DNA of 36,981 bases from a virus. Positions 7,880 through 16,498 of the stretch are shown here, piece by piece (position 1 is the stretch's first letter; each line of letters begins with the position of its first letter). Location: positions 1 through 36,981 of the IMG/VR virus record IMGVR_UViG_3300046454_000464, one strand, 5' to 3'. Below the pieces are notes generated by a model. That model worked only from the letters and a program-made list of their open reading frames with translations, was not told the DNA's origin and searched no databases. A program made the translations under genes and the position numbers.

Positions 7880-9442
7880 CTAGAGGCCGACTCCGGCGAT
7901 CACGAACGGCTTCGCGGCGGACGGCACGAGCAGCGACTTGAAAGCCACGCGCTGCTTCGAGCGGATGCCCACCTGGTCGTAGGAGAACCGCTCGCTGCGG
8001 TCCACATCGACCTCGATGCCGAGCCGGTTGCCACCGATCCACGGGCGGGTGTTGACGAGCAGGATCCCCGTCTTCGTGGTCACCGAGCCGTCGATGATTC
8101 CGCTCGCGTTCATGTTGCCCGGGTAGACGCCGGCGATGACGAGCGGGTAGCCCATGAGAACGCCGACCGTGCCGGTGAAGAGCGTCGCCGCCTCACCCGC
8201 GTGCTCCCTCGTCAGGTAGACGAGGTTGCCGTTGCCGTCCTTGAGGACGAGTGCCTTCGCCAGGCCCACGTACCCGGTCACGTACTTGCAGTCGCGCGGG
8301 TTCGCGTACTTGCCCATCGCCTGGATCATGGCCGCGAGCTTGTCGGGCGTGAGACCGGCCGAGAGGTCGACCTGGCCGCCCACCTGCTGCGCCGCCCAGC
8401 GGAGCCCGTCGAAGTTGCCGGCCGGATCCGTCGAGGCCGGGACTGCGCCGGTGTCGATCGTGGACGTCAGCTGCCCGTTCAGGACCGCCTGGTCCAACCC
8501 GACCGCCTGGGCGTAGTTCTGCTCCTCGTCGTAGGTCGGGAGCAGCGGGATGATGCTGTCCTGCTCCTCTTCGGGCGAGAAGTAGGAGATCGTGGCGAGC
8601 TTCTTCGCCGTGATCGTCCGGTTGGCCGTGGTGAAGTCGCTCGCCGTGAAGATCGTGTTCGAGGCGAGCGTGTTGTTGTTGGCCTCGGGGATCACGTATG
8701 CCTTCATGAACCCGATCAACGTCGGCAGGACGTAGGGGTTCATGGGCATCGGGATCCAGCGGAAGTTGTTCGCGAGCTCCAAGAGGTCGCGGACGTCATC
8801 GAACTTCTCCGCCGAATACCCGGTCGGGATCCACTCGGCGCCCGTCGCGGCACCGCCCGTCGAGAGCGCACGAGCGCCCTGCTTGTAGCACTCCTGGAGC
8901 GCGCCCCAGAGCGGCAGGCCCTTGATGCCGCCTGCGCGGTTGTACGCCTCGCGGCGCTCGGGCTTCTCCTCGCAGAGGAGCGAGATGACATCGTGGGCCG
9001 AGCGCGCCATGTTGTTCAGGCGCCGGAACCGGATCGCCCACTCGAGCGCTTCGCCCGAGAGGTAGAGCTTCAGCTCCTTCCGGGACAGGGCCATCAGGTT
9101 GAAGCCCGGCGGCGTCATCTTGCCGCGGAAGTCCTCGTCCTTCTCGACCTTGTGGACAATCGGGAGCGAGCGCAGCTGGCGCTCGATCTTGTCGTCGCCA
9201 TGAACGCGGCCCGACTCGTGGAGAACCTTCACCATCTCCTCGAGCTCGTCGACGCGCTTGCGCGTCTTCTTCGCCTCGTCCACCGACTCGTAGCCGGCCT
9301 TCAGGTCCGAGGCCACGCGCTCGAGCGCCTCGTCCGTCGCCGTGCCGCCGGCCAGCACCGCCGAGCGGATGTCCTCGATGTGCTCGACCAGTTCCTGCTG
9401 ATTCTGAGGCTTGCCCGTGTGCTTGAACTCGACCTTCGGCAT
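7880..9442 (-). CDS. Major capsid protein (HK97 fold)
   Basis: A 520-aa protein. The ATG at 9442 is chosen because a GGAGG lies 10 nt upstream; an in-frame start further upstream has no better site. Residues 1-80 form a charged coiled coil (QQELVEHIEDIRSAVLAG, then VDEAKKTRKRVDELEEM), like the HK97 delta scaffold domain that the prohead protease removes. The rest has HK97-type core features: an N-arm, the long segment with ANRTITAKKLATISYFSPE, and the closing strands with VDRSERFSYDQVGIRSKQR. It follows the protease gene directly, as in HK97. The protein is longer than the usual 380-450 aa, mainly through the N-terminal part. Confidence 0.9.
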   Translation of the reverse strand: MPKVEFKHTGKPQNQQELVEHIEDIRSAVLAGGTATDEALERVASDLKAGYESVDEAKKTRKRVDELEEMVKVLHESGRVHGDDKIERQLRSLPIVHKVEKDEDFRGKMTPPGFNLMALSRKELKLYLSGEALEWAIRFRRLNNMARSAHDVISLLCEEKPERREAYNRAGGIKGLPLWGALQECYKQGARALSTGGAATGAEWIPTGYSAEKFDDVRDLLELANNFRWIPMPMNPYVLPTLIGFMKAYVIPEANNNTLASNTIFTASDFTTANRTITAKKLATISYFSPEEEQDSIIPLLPTYDEEQNYAQAVGLDQAVLNGQLTSTIDTGAVPASTDPAGNFDGLRWAAQQVGGQVDLSAGLTPDKLAAMIQAMGKYANPRDCKYVTGYVGLAKALVLKDGNGNLVYLTREHAGEAATLFTGTVGVLMGYPLVIAGVYPGNMNASGIIDGSVTTKTGILLVNTRPWIGGNRLGIEVDVDRSERFSYDQVGIRSKQRVAFKSLLVPSAAKPFVIAGVGL

Positions 9443-9592
9443 CTTTCCCACACCTCCGTGTGTGCTGGCCTTCGGGACATCCTGTCCCGCGCCCGCTAGC
9501 CCCACGCCCCAGACGGGGCGCACCTGTGCCGGTTTCTCTCCGGCTCTCGACTCCAGGCGCGGGGCATGACCGCACCACGGACTGCTACCGCT

Positions 9593-10342
9593 CTACGCTG
9601 CTCCCTCGATCCACAACGATCCCCACGCCTCGCGCGGATCGGGCAGCTTCGGCTGCTTCGCCCTCGCGCGCGCTGCGGAGACCAGCTCCAACACGTCCGG
9701 CATCCCGTCCTTCCGGTTCGCCGGGTTCATGCTCGTGTTCAACTGCCCACCGCGGGCGACTACCGAGAACTCGTTCACCTCGACCACGTCGTCCATGACG
9801 CCGACCACCGTCTGGCCGTCCGGCAGTTCCTGCCCGGCATAGCTCCCCGGCGTGTCGTCGAAGTCGGTCCCCGTGACCGAGTTCGTGAACGAGCGCATCC
9901 ACCAGGAGAGCGATACCTCGCGCCAGATCCCGAGCGCGATCTTCCGCCCCATCTCCTCGCCGCAGTCCGTGCCGCGCTCCCAGTAGAACTTGGCGCGCAC
10001 GTACCAGCCGTCCGCCTGCTGCACCAGCTCGGCCGCGTAGCAGCGGGCGATCGGCAGGTCATCGGAGGCGTACTCGTTGTGGTTCCGCATCACGTTGGCG
10101 CCCGGCAGCAGCTGCACGATCTGCTGGAGGGCCGTCAAGGTGAAGCGGGTCGAATAGCTGTCGATCAGGTCGTTACAGACGAGCGCCGAGGCGGTGTAGA
10201 CGTCGGCAGCGGTTGGCGCGGCGAAGCCGTCCGGAACCTGCTGGGCGATCAGCCCCAGGTCCACGTCCGAGACCTCGAGGTTCGCGCGCTTCTCGAACTT
10301 CCCGCCCGTCACGCGCCGGATCAGCTGCTTTTCCACCTTCAC
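9593..10342 (-). CDS. Prohead maturation protease candidate
   Basis: A 249-aa protein between portal/MuF and capsid. The GTG at 10342 overlaps the upstream TGA (GTGA), which decides the start. Features that fit a capsid maturation serine protease are an early beta region (KRANLEVSDVDLGL), a His in NVMRNHNEYASDD, a beta strand (WYVRAKFYWERG) and a Ser in GIWREVSLSWWMRS that could correspond to the catalytic Ser of the 'VSIGF' motif. The match is moderate: the SLSWW context is unusual and I cannot assign a full triad. Position and length support the call. It would cleave the capsid delta domain. Confidence 0.7.
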   Translation of the reverse strand: MKVEKQLIRRVTGGKFEKRANLEVSDVDLGLIAQQVPDGFAAPTAADVYTASALVCNDLIDSYSTRFTLTALQQIVQLLPGANVMRNHNEYASDDLPIARCYAAELVQQADGWYVRAKFYWERGTDCGEEMGRKIALGIWREVSLSWWMRSFTNSVTGTDFDDTPGSYAGQELPDGQTVVGVMDDVVEVNEFSVVARGGQLNTSMNPANRKDGMPDVLELVSAARARAKQPKLPDPREAWGSLWIEGAA

Positions 10343-10530
10343 GCCCTCCGAGTCCCGCGCAGGAGCGCGGTCTTGCCCCATGGCCAGTCGTTCCCGCAGT
10401 AGCTGCAATGCGCGCGGTCCGTGTTGAGGTTGACCACTACGTCCGCCTGGCACGCCATGTTCGGGCAGCGGATGAGCATGGTCCGCTTGCCGTCCTTCGC
10501 GAGGCGCGAGCCGCGCTCGAGCGTTCTCAT
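10339..10530 (-). CDS. Small zinc-ribbon protein, 63 aa
   Basis: A 63-aa protein with two Cys pairs, CPNMAC and CSYCGNDW, the pattern of a small zinc ribbon. The N-terminus is basic (RTLERGSRLAKDGK). ATGA-type overlaps on both sides tie it to the head operon. It may bind nucleic acid or support head assembly, but no function can be assigned. Confidence 0.78.
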   Translation of the reverse strand: MRTLERGSRLAKDGKRTMLIRCPNMACQADVVVNLNTDRAHCSYCGNDWPWGKTALLRGTRRA

Positions 10531-10892
10531 GGCAGGAGCTTCTCCACGCGCTCACAGACAGACTCGTTCGCCTCTACCATCTTCGCCTGCGAGATATATC
10601 GGGATGTGGCGGCGTCGTAGAGCGGGGCCAGCAGGAAGTGCGTGGCCTCGTGGCGAGCGGTCCATTTGATCTCCGCCACCGTTGGTTTGTTCTGCCATGT
10701 CCGGCTCATCCGGATAGCCGCGCCACGGCTCTCCTCACCGGATGCGAAACTCGCTTCGGGATGCCGATCCCCCTCGTGCAGGACGTGCAGCCGCCATTCG
10801 GTGATGCCCCAGCGCTTGACGCAGCGCTCGACCTCGCGCTTGAAGATCGCGAAATGGGCGGCCGTCGTCCGGTAGGTCTTCGCTCGGCTCAC
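10527..10892 (-). CDS. Putative zinc metalloprotease-like protein (HEATH motif)
   Basis: A 121-aa protein with an HExxH motif, ARHEATHFLLAPL, on a predicted helix at about residues 80-92, followed downstream by acidic residues (KMVEANESVCERVEKLL) that could supply the third ligand. The upstream TVAEIKWT matches the edge strand that precedes the helix in minimal metzincin-like folds. Small phage proteins with this architecture occur near head genes, and their substrate is unknown. It overlaps the portal stop (ATGA). Confidence 0.72.
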   Translation of the reverse strand: MSRAKTYRTTAAHFAIFKREVERCVKRWGITEWRLHVLHEGDRHPEASFASGEESRGAAIRMSRTWQNKPTVAEIKWTARHEATHFLLAPLYDAATSRYISQAKMVEANESVCERVEKLLP

Positions 10893-13114
10893 AGCACCCC
10901 CGCCAGCCGGTTCGTCGGCTTCGCGTGCCCGTTCTTGCTCGGGAAGTAGACCTCGAGCCCGCGGCGCCGCATGGCGCGCTCCGAGACGACCGGGATCGCA
11001 ACACAGCGGCAGTTGATGACGTTCTCGGGCGAGCCGTTCGGGTCACCCGGGTATTCGAGCGTCTCACCGTCCACGTCGAAGCCGTCGTTGATGCCGGCGA
11101 CCTCGCCGTCCGCATCGGCATGCGCCGGGCGCACCGCCTCATCCCTCGCGGAGAGCCATTCCAGTTCCTCGACGTCGCCCGATTGCCGCCACGCCTCGAC
11201 GCCGGCGAAGTTGTAAGCCGAGAGCGTCTCGGTGCGCGCGATCGTCAGCGCGCGGCCCTGCTCGGCCTCGTCCAGCTTCTCGGCCACGCGCGCGGTCAGT
11301 TGCGAGAGCGATTCGTTAAGCGTCACGCCCTCCGCCAGCGTCGCCCGCACTTCCTGCATGAGCGTATTCAGCGAGCCATCCAGCCCGTAGGACTCGCGGA
11401 CCTTGATGAACTGCTGGACGTTCTGCGTCTTCAGGTTGACTTCAAGCTCGAGCGCGATCTCGCGCGCAGCCTCCGCCCCGCGCTCGGCGATCAGGCTCTC
11501 GTAGATGGCGTGGATGTTCGCCTCGTCGTCCGGCTCGGGGGCGAACAGTTCCTCGAGGTCGATCGTGCGCTTGCCCTTCAGCGCCCGGAGCGCTCCCGCC
11601 TCGAGCCGCGAGAGGAGCTTCTTCTTCCGGTCGCGGATCAGCCCCACGAACGCCGCGGCGAACTTCCGCTCGTAGCGCTTCATCAGCTTGTCCTGCTTCC
11701 GCCAGCGCATGGTCCGCTCGGGCGTGTCGATCAGACGCTTGGCCTTCGAGCCCGGCTCGGGCGCTGGCTTCGTGTCGGCCGGCTTGGTCTTCGCGCCGTC
11801 GCCGGTCACCTCGCCGGTCTGGTCCTGCTGCCCGAACGGCGCCGCCGTCTTCTGCTCGGCCAACTCATCCGCGCTCGGGTCTTCGATCCGCGGCTGGCCC
11901 GAGAGCGTGCGGATCTCGTTCACCGTGAACACCGGCCGCCCGGTCAGCGCCACGATCTGCTGCGCCGAGTTCAGGAGCGGCTGGTTCAACGCCGGCACGT
12001 TCGCGAGGTCCGTCCGGAACCGGATGTTGTCCTCGTTGAACATCGGCCCCAGCTTCTCGGTCAGGAGGGCGTCGCGCATCTCCAGCTCGGTCCGGAGGTT
12101 CTGCCAGTAGCCGCGCTCTTCGGCCTGCGCCAGGTCGCCCGTGCGGCCGGTCCCGCTCGAGGTCTCGCGGATGTTGACGAGCCACGGCGGCACCCCCAGC
12201 GCGCGGCAGATGTCGGCATCCGCGATGCGCATGTTCTCGACGAACTGAAGCTCGGACATCGTCAGCCCCATCTTCTCGAAGTGCAGCATGTCGAGGATCG
12301 TCGGGACGTCGAACTTCTGGCGCATGAGCTTCAGCTGCTCGCCCACGGCCTTCTTCTCCTCCGCGGTCATCACGACCGGCACGCCGTTCGCCGGCTGCGG
12401 CACCGAGAAGTAGCCCGCGCCCACGCCACCGGCGCGGATCACCTTCTGGAAGAGCCGCATCAGGTCGTAGCGCGTCTCGTACTGGAGCTGGATCGAGTCG
12501 AGCGGCGACACACCGATCGGCTCGTCCTCGGGCTGGTAGTCGTGCCAGGGGATCACGTTCTCGGCCGGGATCGCGACGGCCATCGAGCCGAAGAGTCCGG
12601 AAGAGCCGCCGCCCGTGCTGCCGCCGCGGCTGAAGATGTAGGCCGCCGGCATCCGGCGCTCGCCCGGGATCACGCGCACCAGGTGGCTCGGCATGACCCA
12701 CAGTTCCTTCGGCACCTTAAAGCCGAACGTCTCCGCGACCATGTAGGCGTTGCCGTGGGTCAGGAAGTTGGCGTGGAAGTCGCGGATCACCTCGCGCCCG
12801 GTCTGGCGAGGGTTCCCGCCATGCCAGACGTCCATGATGTTGCCCTTGTCGCGCTTGACCGGCTCCCAGCCCGTCGAGGTCTCCTTCTCGATCACCACCG
12901 GCTGGGCGGCCATGTCGTTCGACTTCCGGAGGATGCAGGCGCGGATCGTGGAGACGAGCCGCACCGCCTTGGCGTGGTCCCAGATGATCGGGTCGAGGTA
13001 GTAGGGCTTCCCGATCAGCGTCGGCCGGAAGTTCGGCATGACGCCGCCGTCCGTCGACTTGGGGAATCCGAACAGCGTGCCGATGGCGGAGGAGAGGCGG
13101 GAGCCGAGGTTCAC
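10889..13114 (-). CDS. Portal protein fused to MuF-like head morphogenesis domain
   Basis: A 741-aa protein. GTG at 13114 overlaps the previous stop (GTGA). Residues about 40-430 are an HK97-type portal (PF04860 family): KAVRLVSTIRACILRKSNDM, the stretch FHANFLTHGNAYMVAETFGF, and ADICRALGVPPWLVNIRETS. A Pro/Thr/Lys-rich linker (about 450-490) follows. Residues about 490-741 look like phage Mu protein F: helical, then RTETLSAYNFAGVEAW and the closing NVINCRCVAIPV, whose CRC motif is diagnostic. The portal forms the dodecameric DNA gate; MuF domains act in head maturation or are ejected. Two proteins usually encoded separately are joined here. Confidence 0.93.
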   Translation of the reverse strand: MNLGSRLSSAIGTLFGFPKSTDGGVMPNFRPTLIGKPYYLDPIIWDHAKAVRLVSTIRACILRKSNDMAAQPVVIEKETSTGWEPVKRDKGNIMDVWHGGNPRQTGREVIRDFHANFLTHGNAYMVAETFGFKVPKELWVMPSHLVRVIPGERRMPAAYIFSRGGSTGGGSSGLFGSMAVAIPAENVIPWHDYQPEDEPIGVSPLDSIQLQYETRYDLMRLFQKVIRAGGVGAGYFSVPQPANGVPVVMTAEEKKAVGEQLKLMRQKFDVPTILDMLHFEKMGLTMSELQFVENMRIADADICRALGVPPWLVNIRETSSGTGRTGDLAQAEERGYWQNLRTELEMRDALLTEKLGPMFNEDNIRFRTDLANVPALNQPLLNSAQQIVALTGRPVFTVNEIRTLSGQPRIEDPSADELAEQKTAAPFGQQDQTGEVTGDGAKTKPADTKPAPEPGSKAKRLIDTPERTMRWRKQDKLMKRYERKFAAAFVGLIRDRKKKLLSRLEAGALRALKGKRTIDLEELFAPEPDDEANIHAIYESLIAERGAEAAREIALELEVNLKTQNVQQFIKVRESYGLDGSLNTLMQEVRATLAEGVTLNESLSQLTARVAEKLDEAEQGRALTIARTETLSAYNFAGVEAWRQSGDVEELEWLSARDEAVRPAHADADGEVAGINDGFDVDGETLEYPGDPNGSPENVINCRCVAIPVVSERAMRRRGLEVYFPSKNGHAKPTNRLAGVL

Positions 13115-14076
13115 TCATCCCCTCCGCGCTGGACTTCGTAGGCGCGGCCCATGGCGGCGACGAACGCCTCCGGGGCGCTGCCCGGGACGAGGCGCGGCAG
13201 GCGCGGGGCGAAGGTGGCGCGCTTCAGCGCCGCTGCCCACTCCCGCGGACCGGCGTCCTGCGGCACCAGCTCGGTCGCGACCGCGGCATGAACGCCTACG
13301 TCGGTCGCCACGACCGGTTTCCCCATGGCTGCGGCCTCGGCGGCCACCAGCCCGAAACTCTCATGCCGCGAGGGGCAGGCGACCACGTCAGCACTCCGGA
13401 GCCAGCCCATAGCGCCGCGGTGGTCGGTCGGCGGGACGAAGATGGCGTTCCCATTGACGAGCGACCGGAGCCCCCGCTCCTGCGAGCCCGCGCCGATGAA
13501 GTAGAACGTCGCGTCCTCGTGGTAGCGCGACGCGAGGGCGATCCGGTCGAAGCCCTTTTGGCCCTCGAGCCGGCCGACACATACGACGCGCGATGGGCCC
13601 GTGGGGCAGCCAAGATCCTGATAGCCCGTCACCACCGGGTTCGGGACTACCTCGACATGCCGACCGCCAGCGATCCGCGAGACCTCCGCGGCATGCCCCT
13701 CGCTCGGCGAGAGGATGCGGTCGCAGTCCTCGAGCACAGCCACCGCCAGCGGCAGGCGGCGGAGGCGCTCGGGGGGCGAGAGATGCTCATGGATGATGAG
13801 CGGCACATTCCAGTGGTGCGAGAGGTAATGCCCGGCGAGCCCGGCTGGCCACGCGCCGTAGGCATGAACTACCTCCGCCCAAGCCCCGACCCTGTGCGAC
13901 TTGGGTCCGCGGTAGAACGCGGCCTGCAGCATGGCACAGGCAACCACCCACCAGCGCGGGCCGGCCGTGACGGTAAGCCGGAGCACCCGGACGTCGTGAC
14001 CGGCCGCGCGCAGTAGGCCCAGCTGCACATCCACGAAGCCGCCCGACCAGGGCGTCACCGCGAGCACGCGCTTCAC
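13111..14076 (-). CDS. GT4-type glycosyltransferase
   Basis: A 321-aa GT-B fold glycosyltransferase. GTG at 14076 overlaps the upstream TGA (GTGA). The N-terminal Rossmann half begins KRVLAVTPWSGGFVDVQLGL. The interdomain stretch VVPNPVV, then RVVCVGRLEGQKGFDRIALA, and the nucleotide-sugar site SRHESFGLVAAEAAAMGKPV (with the ExxxxxxxE spacing of retaining GT4 enzymes) are clear. The gene lies in the head cassette between small proteins downstream of terminase and the portal. The sugar donor and acceptor are unknown; possible targets are virion proteins, DNA or host surface glycans. Family length is normally 350-400 aa, so it is slightly short. Confidence 0.88.
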   Translation of the reverse strand: MKRVLAVTPWSGGFVDVQLGLLRAAGHDVRVLRLTVTAGPRWWVVACAMLQAAFYRGPKSHRVGAWAEVVHAYGAWPAGLAGHYLSHHWNVPLIIHEHLSPPERLRRLPLAVAVLEDCDRILSPSEGHAAEVSRIAGGRHVEVVPNPVVTGYQDLGCPTGPSRVVCVGRLEGQKGFDRIALASRYHEDATFYFIGAGSQERGLRSLVNGNAIFVPPTDHRGAMGWLRSADVVACPSRHESFGLVAAEAAAMGKPVVATDVGVHAAVATELVPQDAGPREWAAALKRATFAPRLPRLVPGSAPEAFVAAMGRAYEVQRGGDE

Positions 14077-14372
14077 TCGTCGCCCCGTTTCACGTGGAAC
14101 GCGATGACGAGCGCCCGGACGCAGAGGAGCGTATCGGGCTCGGGGCAGGTCGGCGCCAGGGCCGCGGCATCCTCGGCCGACAGGCACGCGACTGGCTGGT
14201 CCCCGCAGACCATCAGCCGCACCGTGTCGGCGTCTGCCACCGCGATGGCCGCCGGCGCAGTCGCGCCCTTGTAGGACGAGCCGCAGCCGAACGCCGTGAG
14301 CGTCAGTGCGATGAGCACGACCATCGCCCAACTCATTGCGCAGGCGAGGATGGCATCCCCGATCCGGCTCAC
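14073..14372 (-). CDS. Membrane-anchored or lipoprotein-like exported protein, 99 aa
   Basis: A 99-aa protein with an N-terminal hydrophobic segment (SWAMVVLIALTLTAFGCGSS) ending in a Cys at residue 30. The -3 residue is Ala and -2 is Phe, so the lipobox is atypical and a plain signal anchor is also possible. The mature part holds four further Cys. It overlaps its neighbours by 4 bases at each end. Function unknown; it could act at the cell envelope together with the glycosyltransferase that follows. Confidence 0.7.
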   Translation of the reverse strand: MSRIGDAILACAMSWAMVVLIALTLTAFGCGSSYKGATAPAAIAVADADTVRLMVCGDQPVACLSAEDAAALAPTCPEPDTLLCVRALVIAFHVKRGDE

Positions 14373-14572
14373 GCGACCACCGTCCCGCTGCGCTCGTATT
14401 CATAGCGCGCCAGCCCGTCCGTTTCCTCGACCAGCCGGTAGTAGTCGCGCCGAAGCATCACCGCGCTCGGGAAGCTGATCGTCTCCGGCAGCTGCGTGGC
14501 CGCGGGAACGGCGATCTCGGCCCCATCCATCGGGCCGCGGTTGCAGCGAACGGTGCGGAGCATGACGCTCAC
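14369..14572 (-). CDS. Hypothetical protein, 67 aa
   Basis: GTG at 14572 overlaps the upstream TGA (GTGA). The protein begins VSVMLRTVRCNRGPMDGAEI; the 'GPxDG' type motif and short strands are similar to many small phage proteins of unknown function, including the product at 30133-30306 (HGGPLDGATL). The two may belong to one small family. It lies between a zinc-knuckle protein and the lipoprotein-like gene. Confidence 0.75.
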   Translation of the reverse strand: MSVMLRTVRCNRGPMDGAEIAVPAATQLPETISFPSAVMLRRDYYRLVEETDGLARYEYERSGTVVA

Positions 14573-14799
14573 TCGATACCCACGTCTTTCAGGTCGCCGA
14601 GGATGCGCGTGATCGTCGTCAGTTCGCGCTGGAGAGCGTCGCGACGCTGGATCAGCGACTCGGTCACGGTCATCGAGGAAACCGACTTCGCCTTGGCAGC
14701 CTTCTTCACCTTCGGCGCCTTGGCCGGAACAGCAGCGCCATCGCCCTTGCACGAGCGCGCGTTGTGCCCCTCGCCGCCGCACTTCCCGCACTTGCTCAT
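14569..14799 (-). CDS. CCHC zinc-knuckle protein, 76 aa
   Basis: ATG at 14799 with a GAGGGG site 9 nt upstream. Residues 4-17 give a perfect retroviral-type knuckle, C-x2-C-x4-H-x4-C (CGKCGGEGHNARSC). A Lys/Ala-rich linker (KAPKVKKAAKAK) and a C-terminal helix with coiled-coil character (SLIQRRDALQRELTTITRIL) follow. Such a knuckle normally binds single-stranded nucleic acid. The place next to the terminase suggests a role around DNA packaging, but this is only inference. Confidence 0.82.
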   Translation of the reverse strand: MSKCGKCGGEGHNARSCKGDGAAVPAKAPKVKKAAKAKSVSSMTVTESLIQRRDALQRELTTITRILGDLKDVGIE

Positions 14800-14939
14800 T
14801 CGATCGGCCCCCTCGCGCGAAGCTCCCGCACCCTTTGGCAGACCGGGCAATCGCAGCGGCGAAGGATGAGCGAGGCCCAGAACCATGCCGCGACGACGAC
14901 GAAGAGAACGACGGCAGGGCCGATGAAGAGTCGGCTCAC
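14796..14939 (-). CDS. Small membrane protein with CxCxxC tail, 47 aa
   Basis: GTG at 14939 overlaps the terminase stop (GTGA), and the TGA overlaps the next ATG, so the gene is coupled at both ends. It encodes one transmembrane helix (IGPAVVLFVVVAAWFWASLI) followed by a basic, Cys-containing tail (RRCDCPVCQRVREL). The function is unknown. Confidence 0.72.
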   Translation of the reverse strand: MSRLFIGPAVVLFVVVAAWFWASLILRRCDCPVCQRVRELRARGPIE

Positions 14940-16480
14940 GCCGCCACCCACACTGACGGCCGCGGCGTAACCGAGCGCGAATAGAGCGCGTAACGGAGCG
15001 CGTCGATCCTGTGGTTCATCGCGTCCACCGGCTTCTCCTTCGCGGCGTCATTCGGGTTGCGCGTCCTCTCGGCCAGCTTCTGGTAGGTGTAGCGCGACAG
15101 TTCCTTCGGGAGCGAGGTCGGGAGCTTGAGGCTCACCTCGAGCGCGTTCTCCGCGACGAGCGAGCCCTGGACGATGCGGAACTTGTCGAGGTTCAGCGAC
15201 GCGATCACCGCCTTGATGCCGTTATCGATGTCCTTCCGCGCCGGGACCGTGCGCACCCCGTGACGCGCGAGTGTCGCAGCGTCCTCGGCGTCGTGGTCGG
15301 CGTAGCTGCCGCGCACGTTCAGTCCGTCGAGGTAGGGCTTCATCGCGAACGCCAGGTCCGCGTTGTCCGAGAGGGCGCGGCAATGCCGGAGCGCCTCCAG
15401 CTCCTCATGCTCGACCTGGCAGATCTTCCGCGCGTGGTCCTCGACCAGCATCTCGGAGCGCGACCATTCACGGTAGAGCCAGTCGGTCCCGTCCGGGCCA
15501 GTCGCGAGCCACAGGCAGACGAACGGGTTCCGATACCCGAAGTCGATCCCGCGCCAGCGCGGCCAGGCGGCCGGGGGATACCCGCCCCAGCCAGCCCAGT
15601 CAGCCGGCGCCGGCACCACGATCTTCGGGTCGTACATCGGGAACACGAGCCCCTCGGCGCGCGCCCATTTCCCCAGCACCAGGCGGTCATAGAAGACCGA
15701 GCCCTTCAGGGTCTCGAGGTCATCGTGGTAGCCCTCGGGCAGGTGCTGCGCGTTGTCGTTGAACGAGGACAGGATCACGTCACAGAGCGGGCGGCCCTTC
15801 TCGTCATTGACGATCCGCATGCCGGCGTCCGGGTCGAACGTGCGCGCGATCCAGTGCTCGCTGTCCTCCGGATTGCAGGCGAGCGACATCTGCCGCGGGT
15901 TCAGCCCCAGCTTCTCCGCGCGCTTGTTGACGCAGAGGTTGTTCTGCCGGAGCCGCGTCTTGGCGATCGTGTAGTGCGAGAGGTCCAGCTGCTCGGCCTG
16001 GTCGACCGCGATGCTCCCGAACTCGGCCGACAGCTGCCGGCCCGGATCCTTCCAGCCGAAGACGTGAATCTCCGACTGGTGGACGCGCGAGCAGACGTCG
16101 CACTGGGTGCGCGGGAATGTCAGCACCGACTTGGACTCGGACCAGCCGCGCTCCCAGAGACCAGGGACCGTCTCCATCACCAGCTCGCGGAAGCTCTGGA
16201 GCGTCGTCGTCTCCATGCTCGCGCGCTCGAGGCGTGTGAGCGCCGAGCGGAGCCCCGGGAGCTGCAGCGCCTTCACCAGTTCCGAGGCGCAGACCACCCA
16301 TGTCTTGCCGCGGCCGACGCGCGAGGACAGGAGCCGCACCGGGGCGGTCGAGAGCCAGAAGCGCTCCTGGGCATAGTTCCCGGGCTCCAGGACATGCGCG
16401 ATACGGATAGGCGGGGATGCGGCGTCACTGGCCATCGTGGCCATCACCACCAGCAGCATCCTTGCTGCGACATGCCACAC
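14936..16480 (-). CDS. Terminase large subunit
   Basis: A 514-aa packaging motor. The ATPase half has a Walker A-like SSRVGRGKTW (about residues 52-61) and a Walker B-like SIAVDQAEQL (about 156-165). A CxxC pair (CDVCSRVH) sits in an insertion. The nuclease half has the catalytic acids in GIDFGYRNPF (D313), YADHDAEDAA (about 394) and NHRIDALRYAL (D493). The first GTG is at 16480, but the start is uncertain: an AAGGA lies 8 nt before a GTG at codon 11 (16450), which may be the true start. The enzyme threads DNA into the prohead through the portal and cuts genome units. Confidence 0.92.
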   Translation of the reverse strand: MWHVAARMLLVVMATMASDAASPPIRIAHVLEPGNYAQERFWLSTAPVRLLSSRVGRGKTWVVCASELVKALQLPGLRSALTRLERASMETTTLQSFRELVMETVPGLWERGWSESKSVLTFPRTQCDVCSRVHQSEIHVFGWKDPGRQLSAEFGSIAVDQAEQLDLSHYTIAKTRLRQNNLCVNKRAEKLGLNPRQMSLACNPEDSEHWIARTFDPDAGMRIVNDEKGRPLCDVILSSFNDNAQHLPEGYHDDLETLKGSVFYDRLVLGKWARAEGLVFPMYDPKIVVPAPADWAGWGGYPPAAWPRWRGIDFGYRNPFVCLWLATGPDGTDWLYREWSRSEMLVEDHARKICQVEHEELEALRHCRALSDNADLAFAMKPYLDGLNVRGSYADHDAEDAATLARHGVRTVPARKDIDNGIKAVIASLNLDKFRIVQGSLVAENALEVSLKLPTSLPKELSRYTYQKLAERTRNPNDAAKEKPVDAMNHRIDALRYALYSRSVTPRPSVWVAA

Positions 16481-16498
16481 GCCGCACCCCGCTGTAGG

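Noticed and set aside
10925-13141. A 738-codon plus-strand frame opposite the portal gene
   Set aside because: Its composition is Arg/Val/Leu/His-rich and low in other residues, and it is antisense to a clear portal-MuF gene. It is a mirror shadow.
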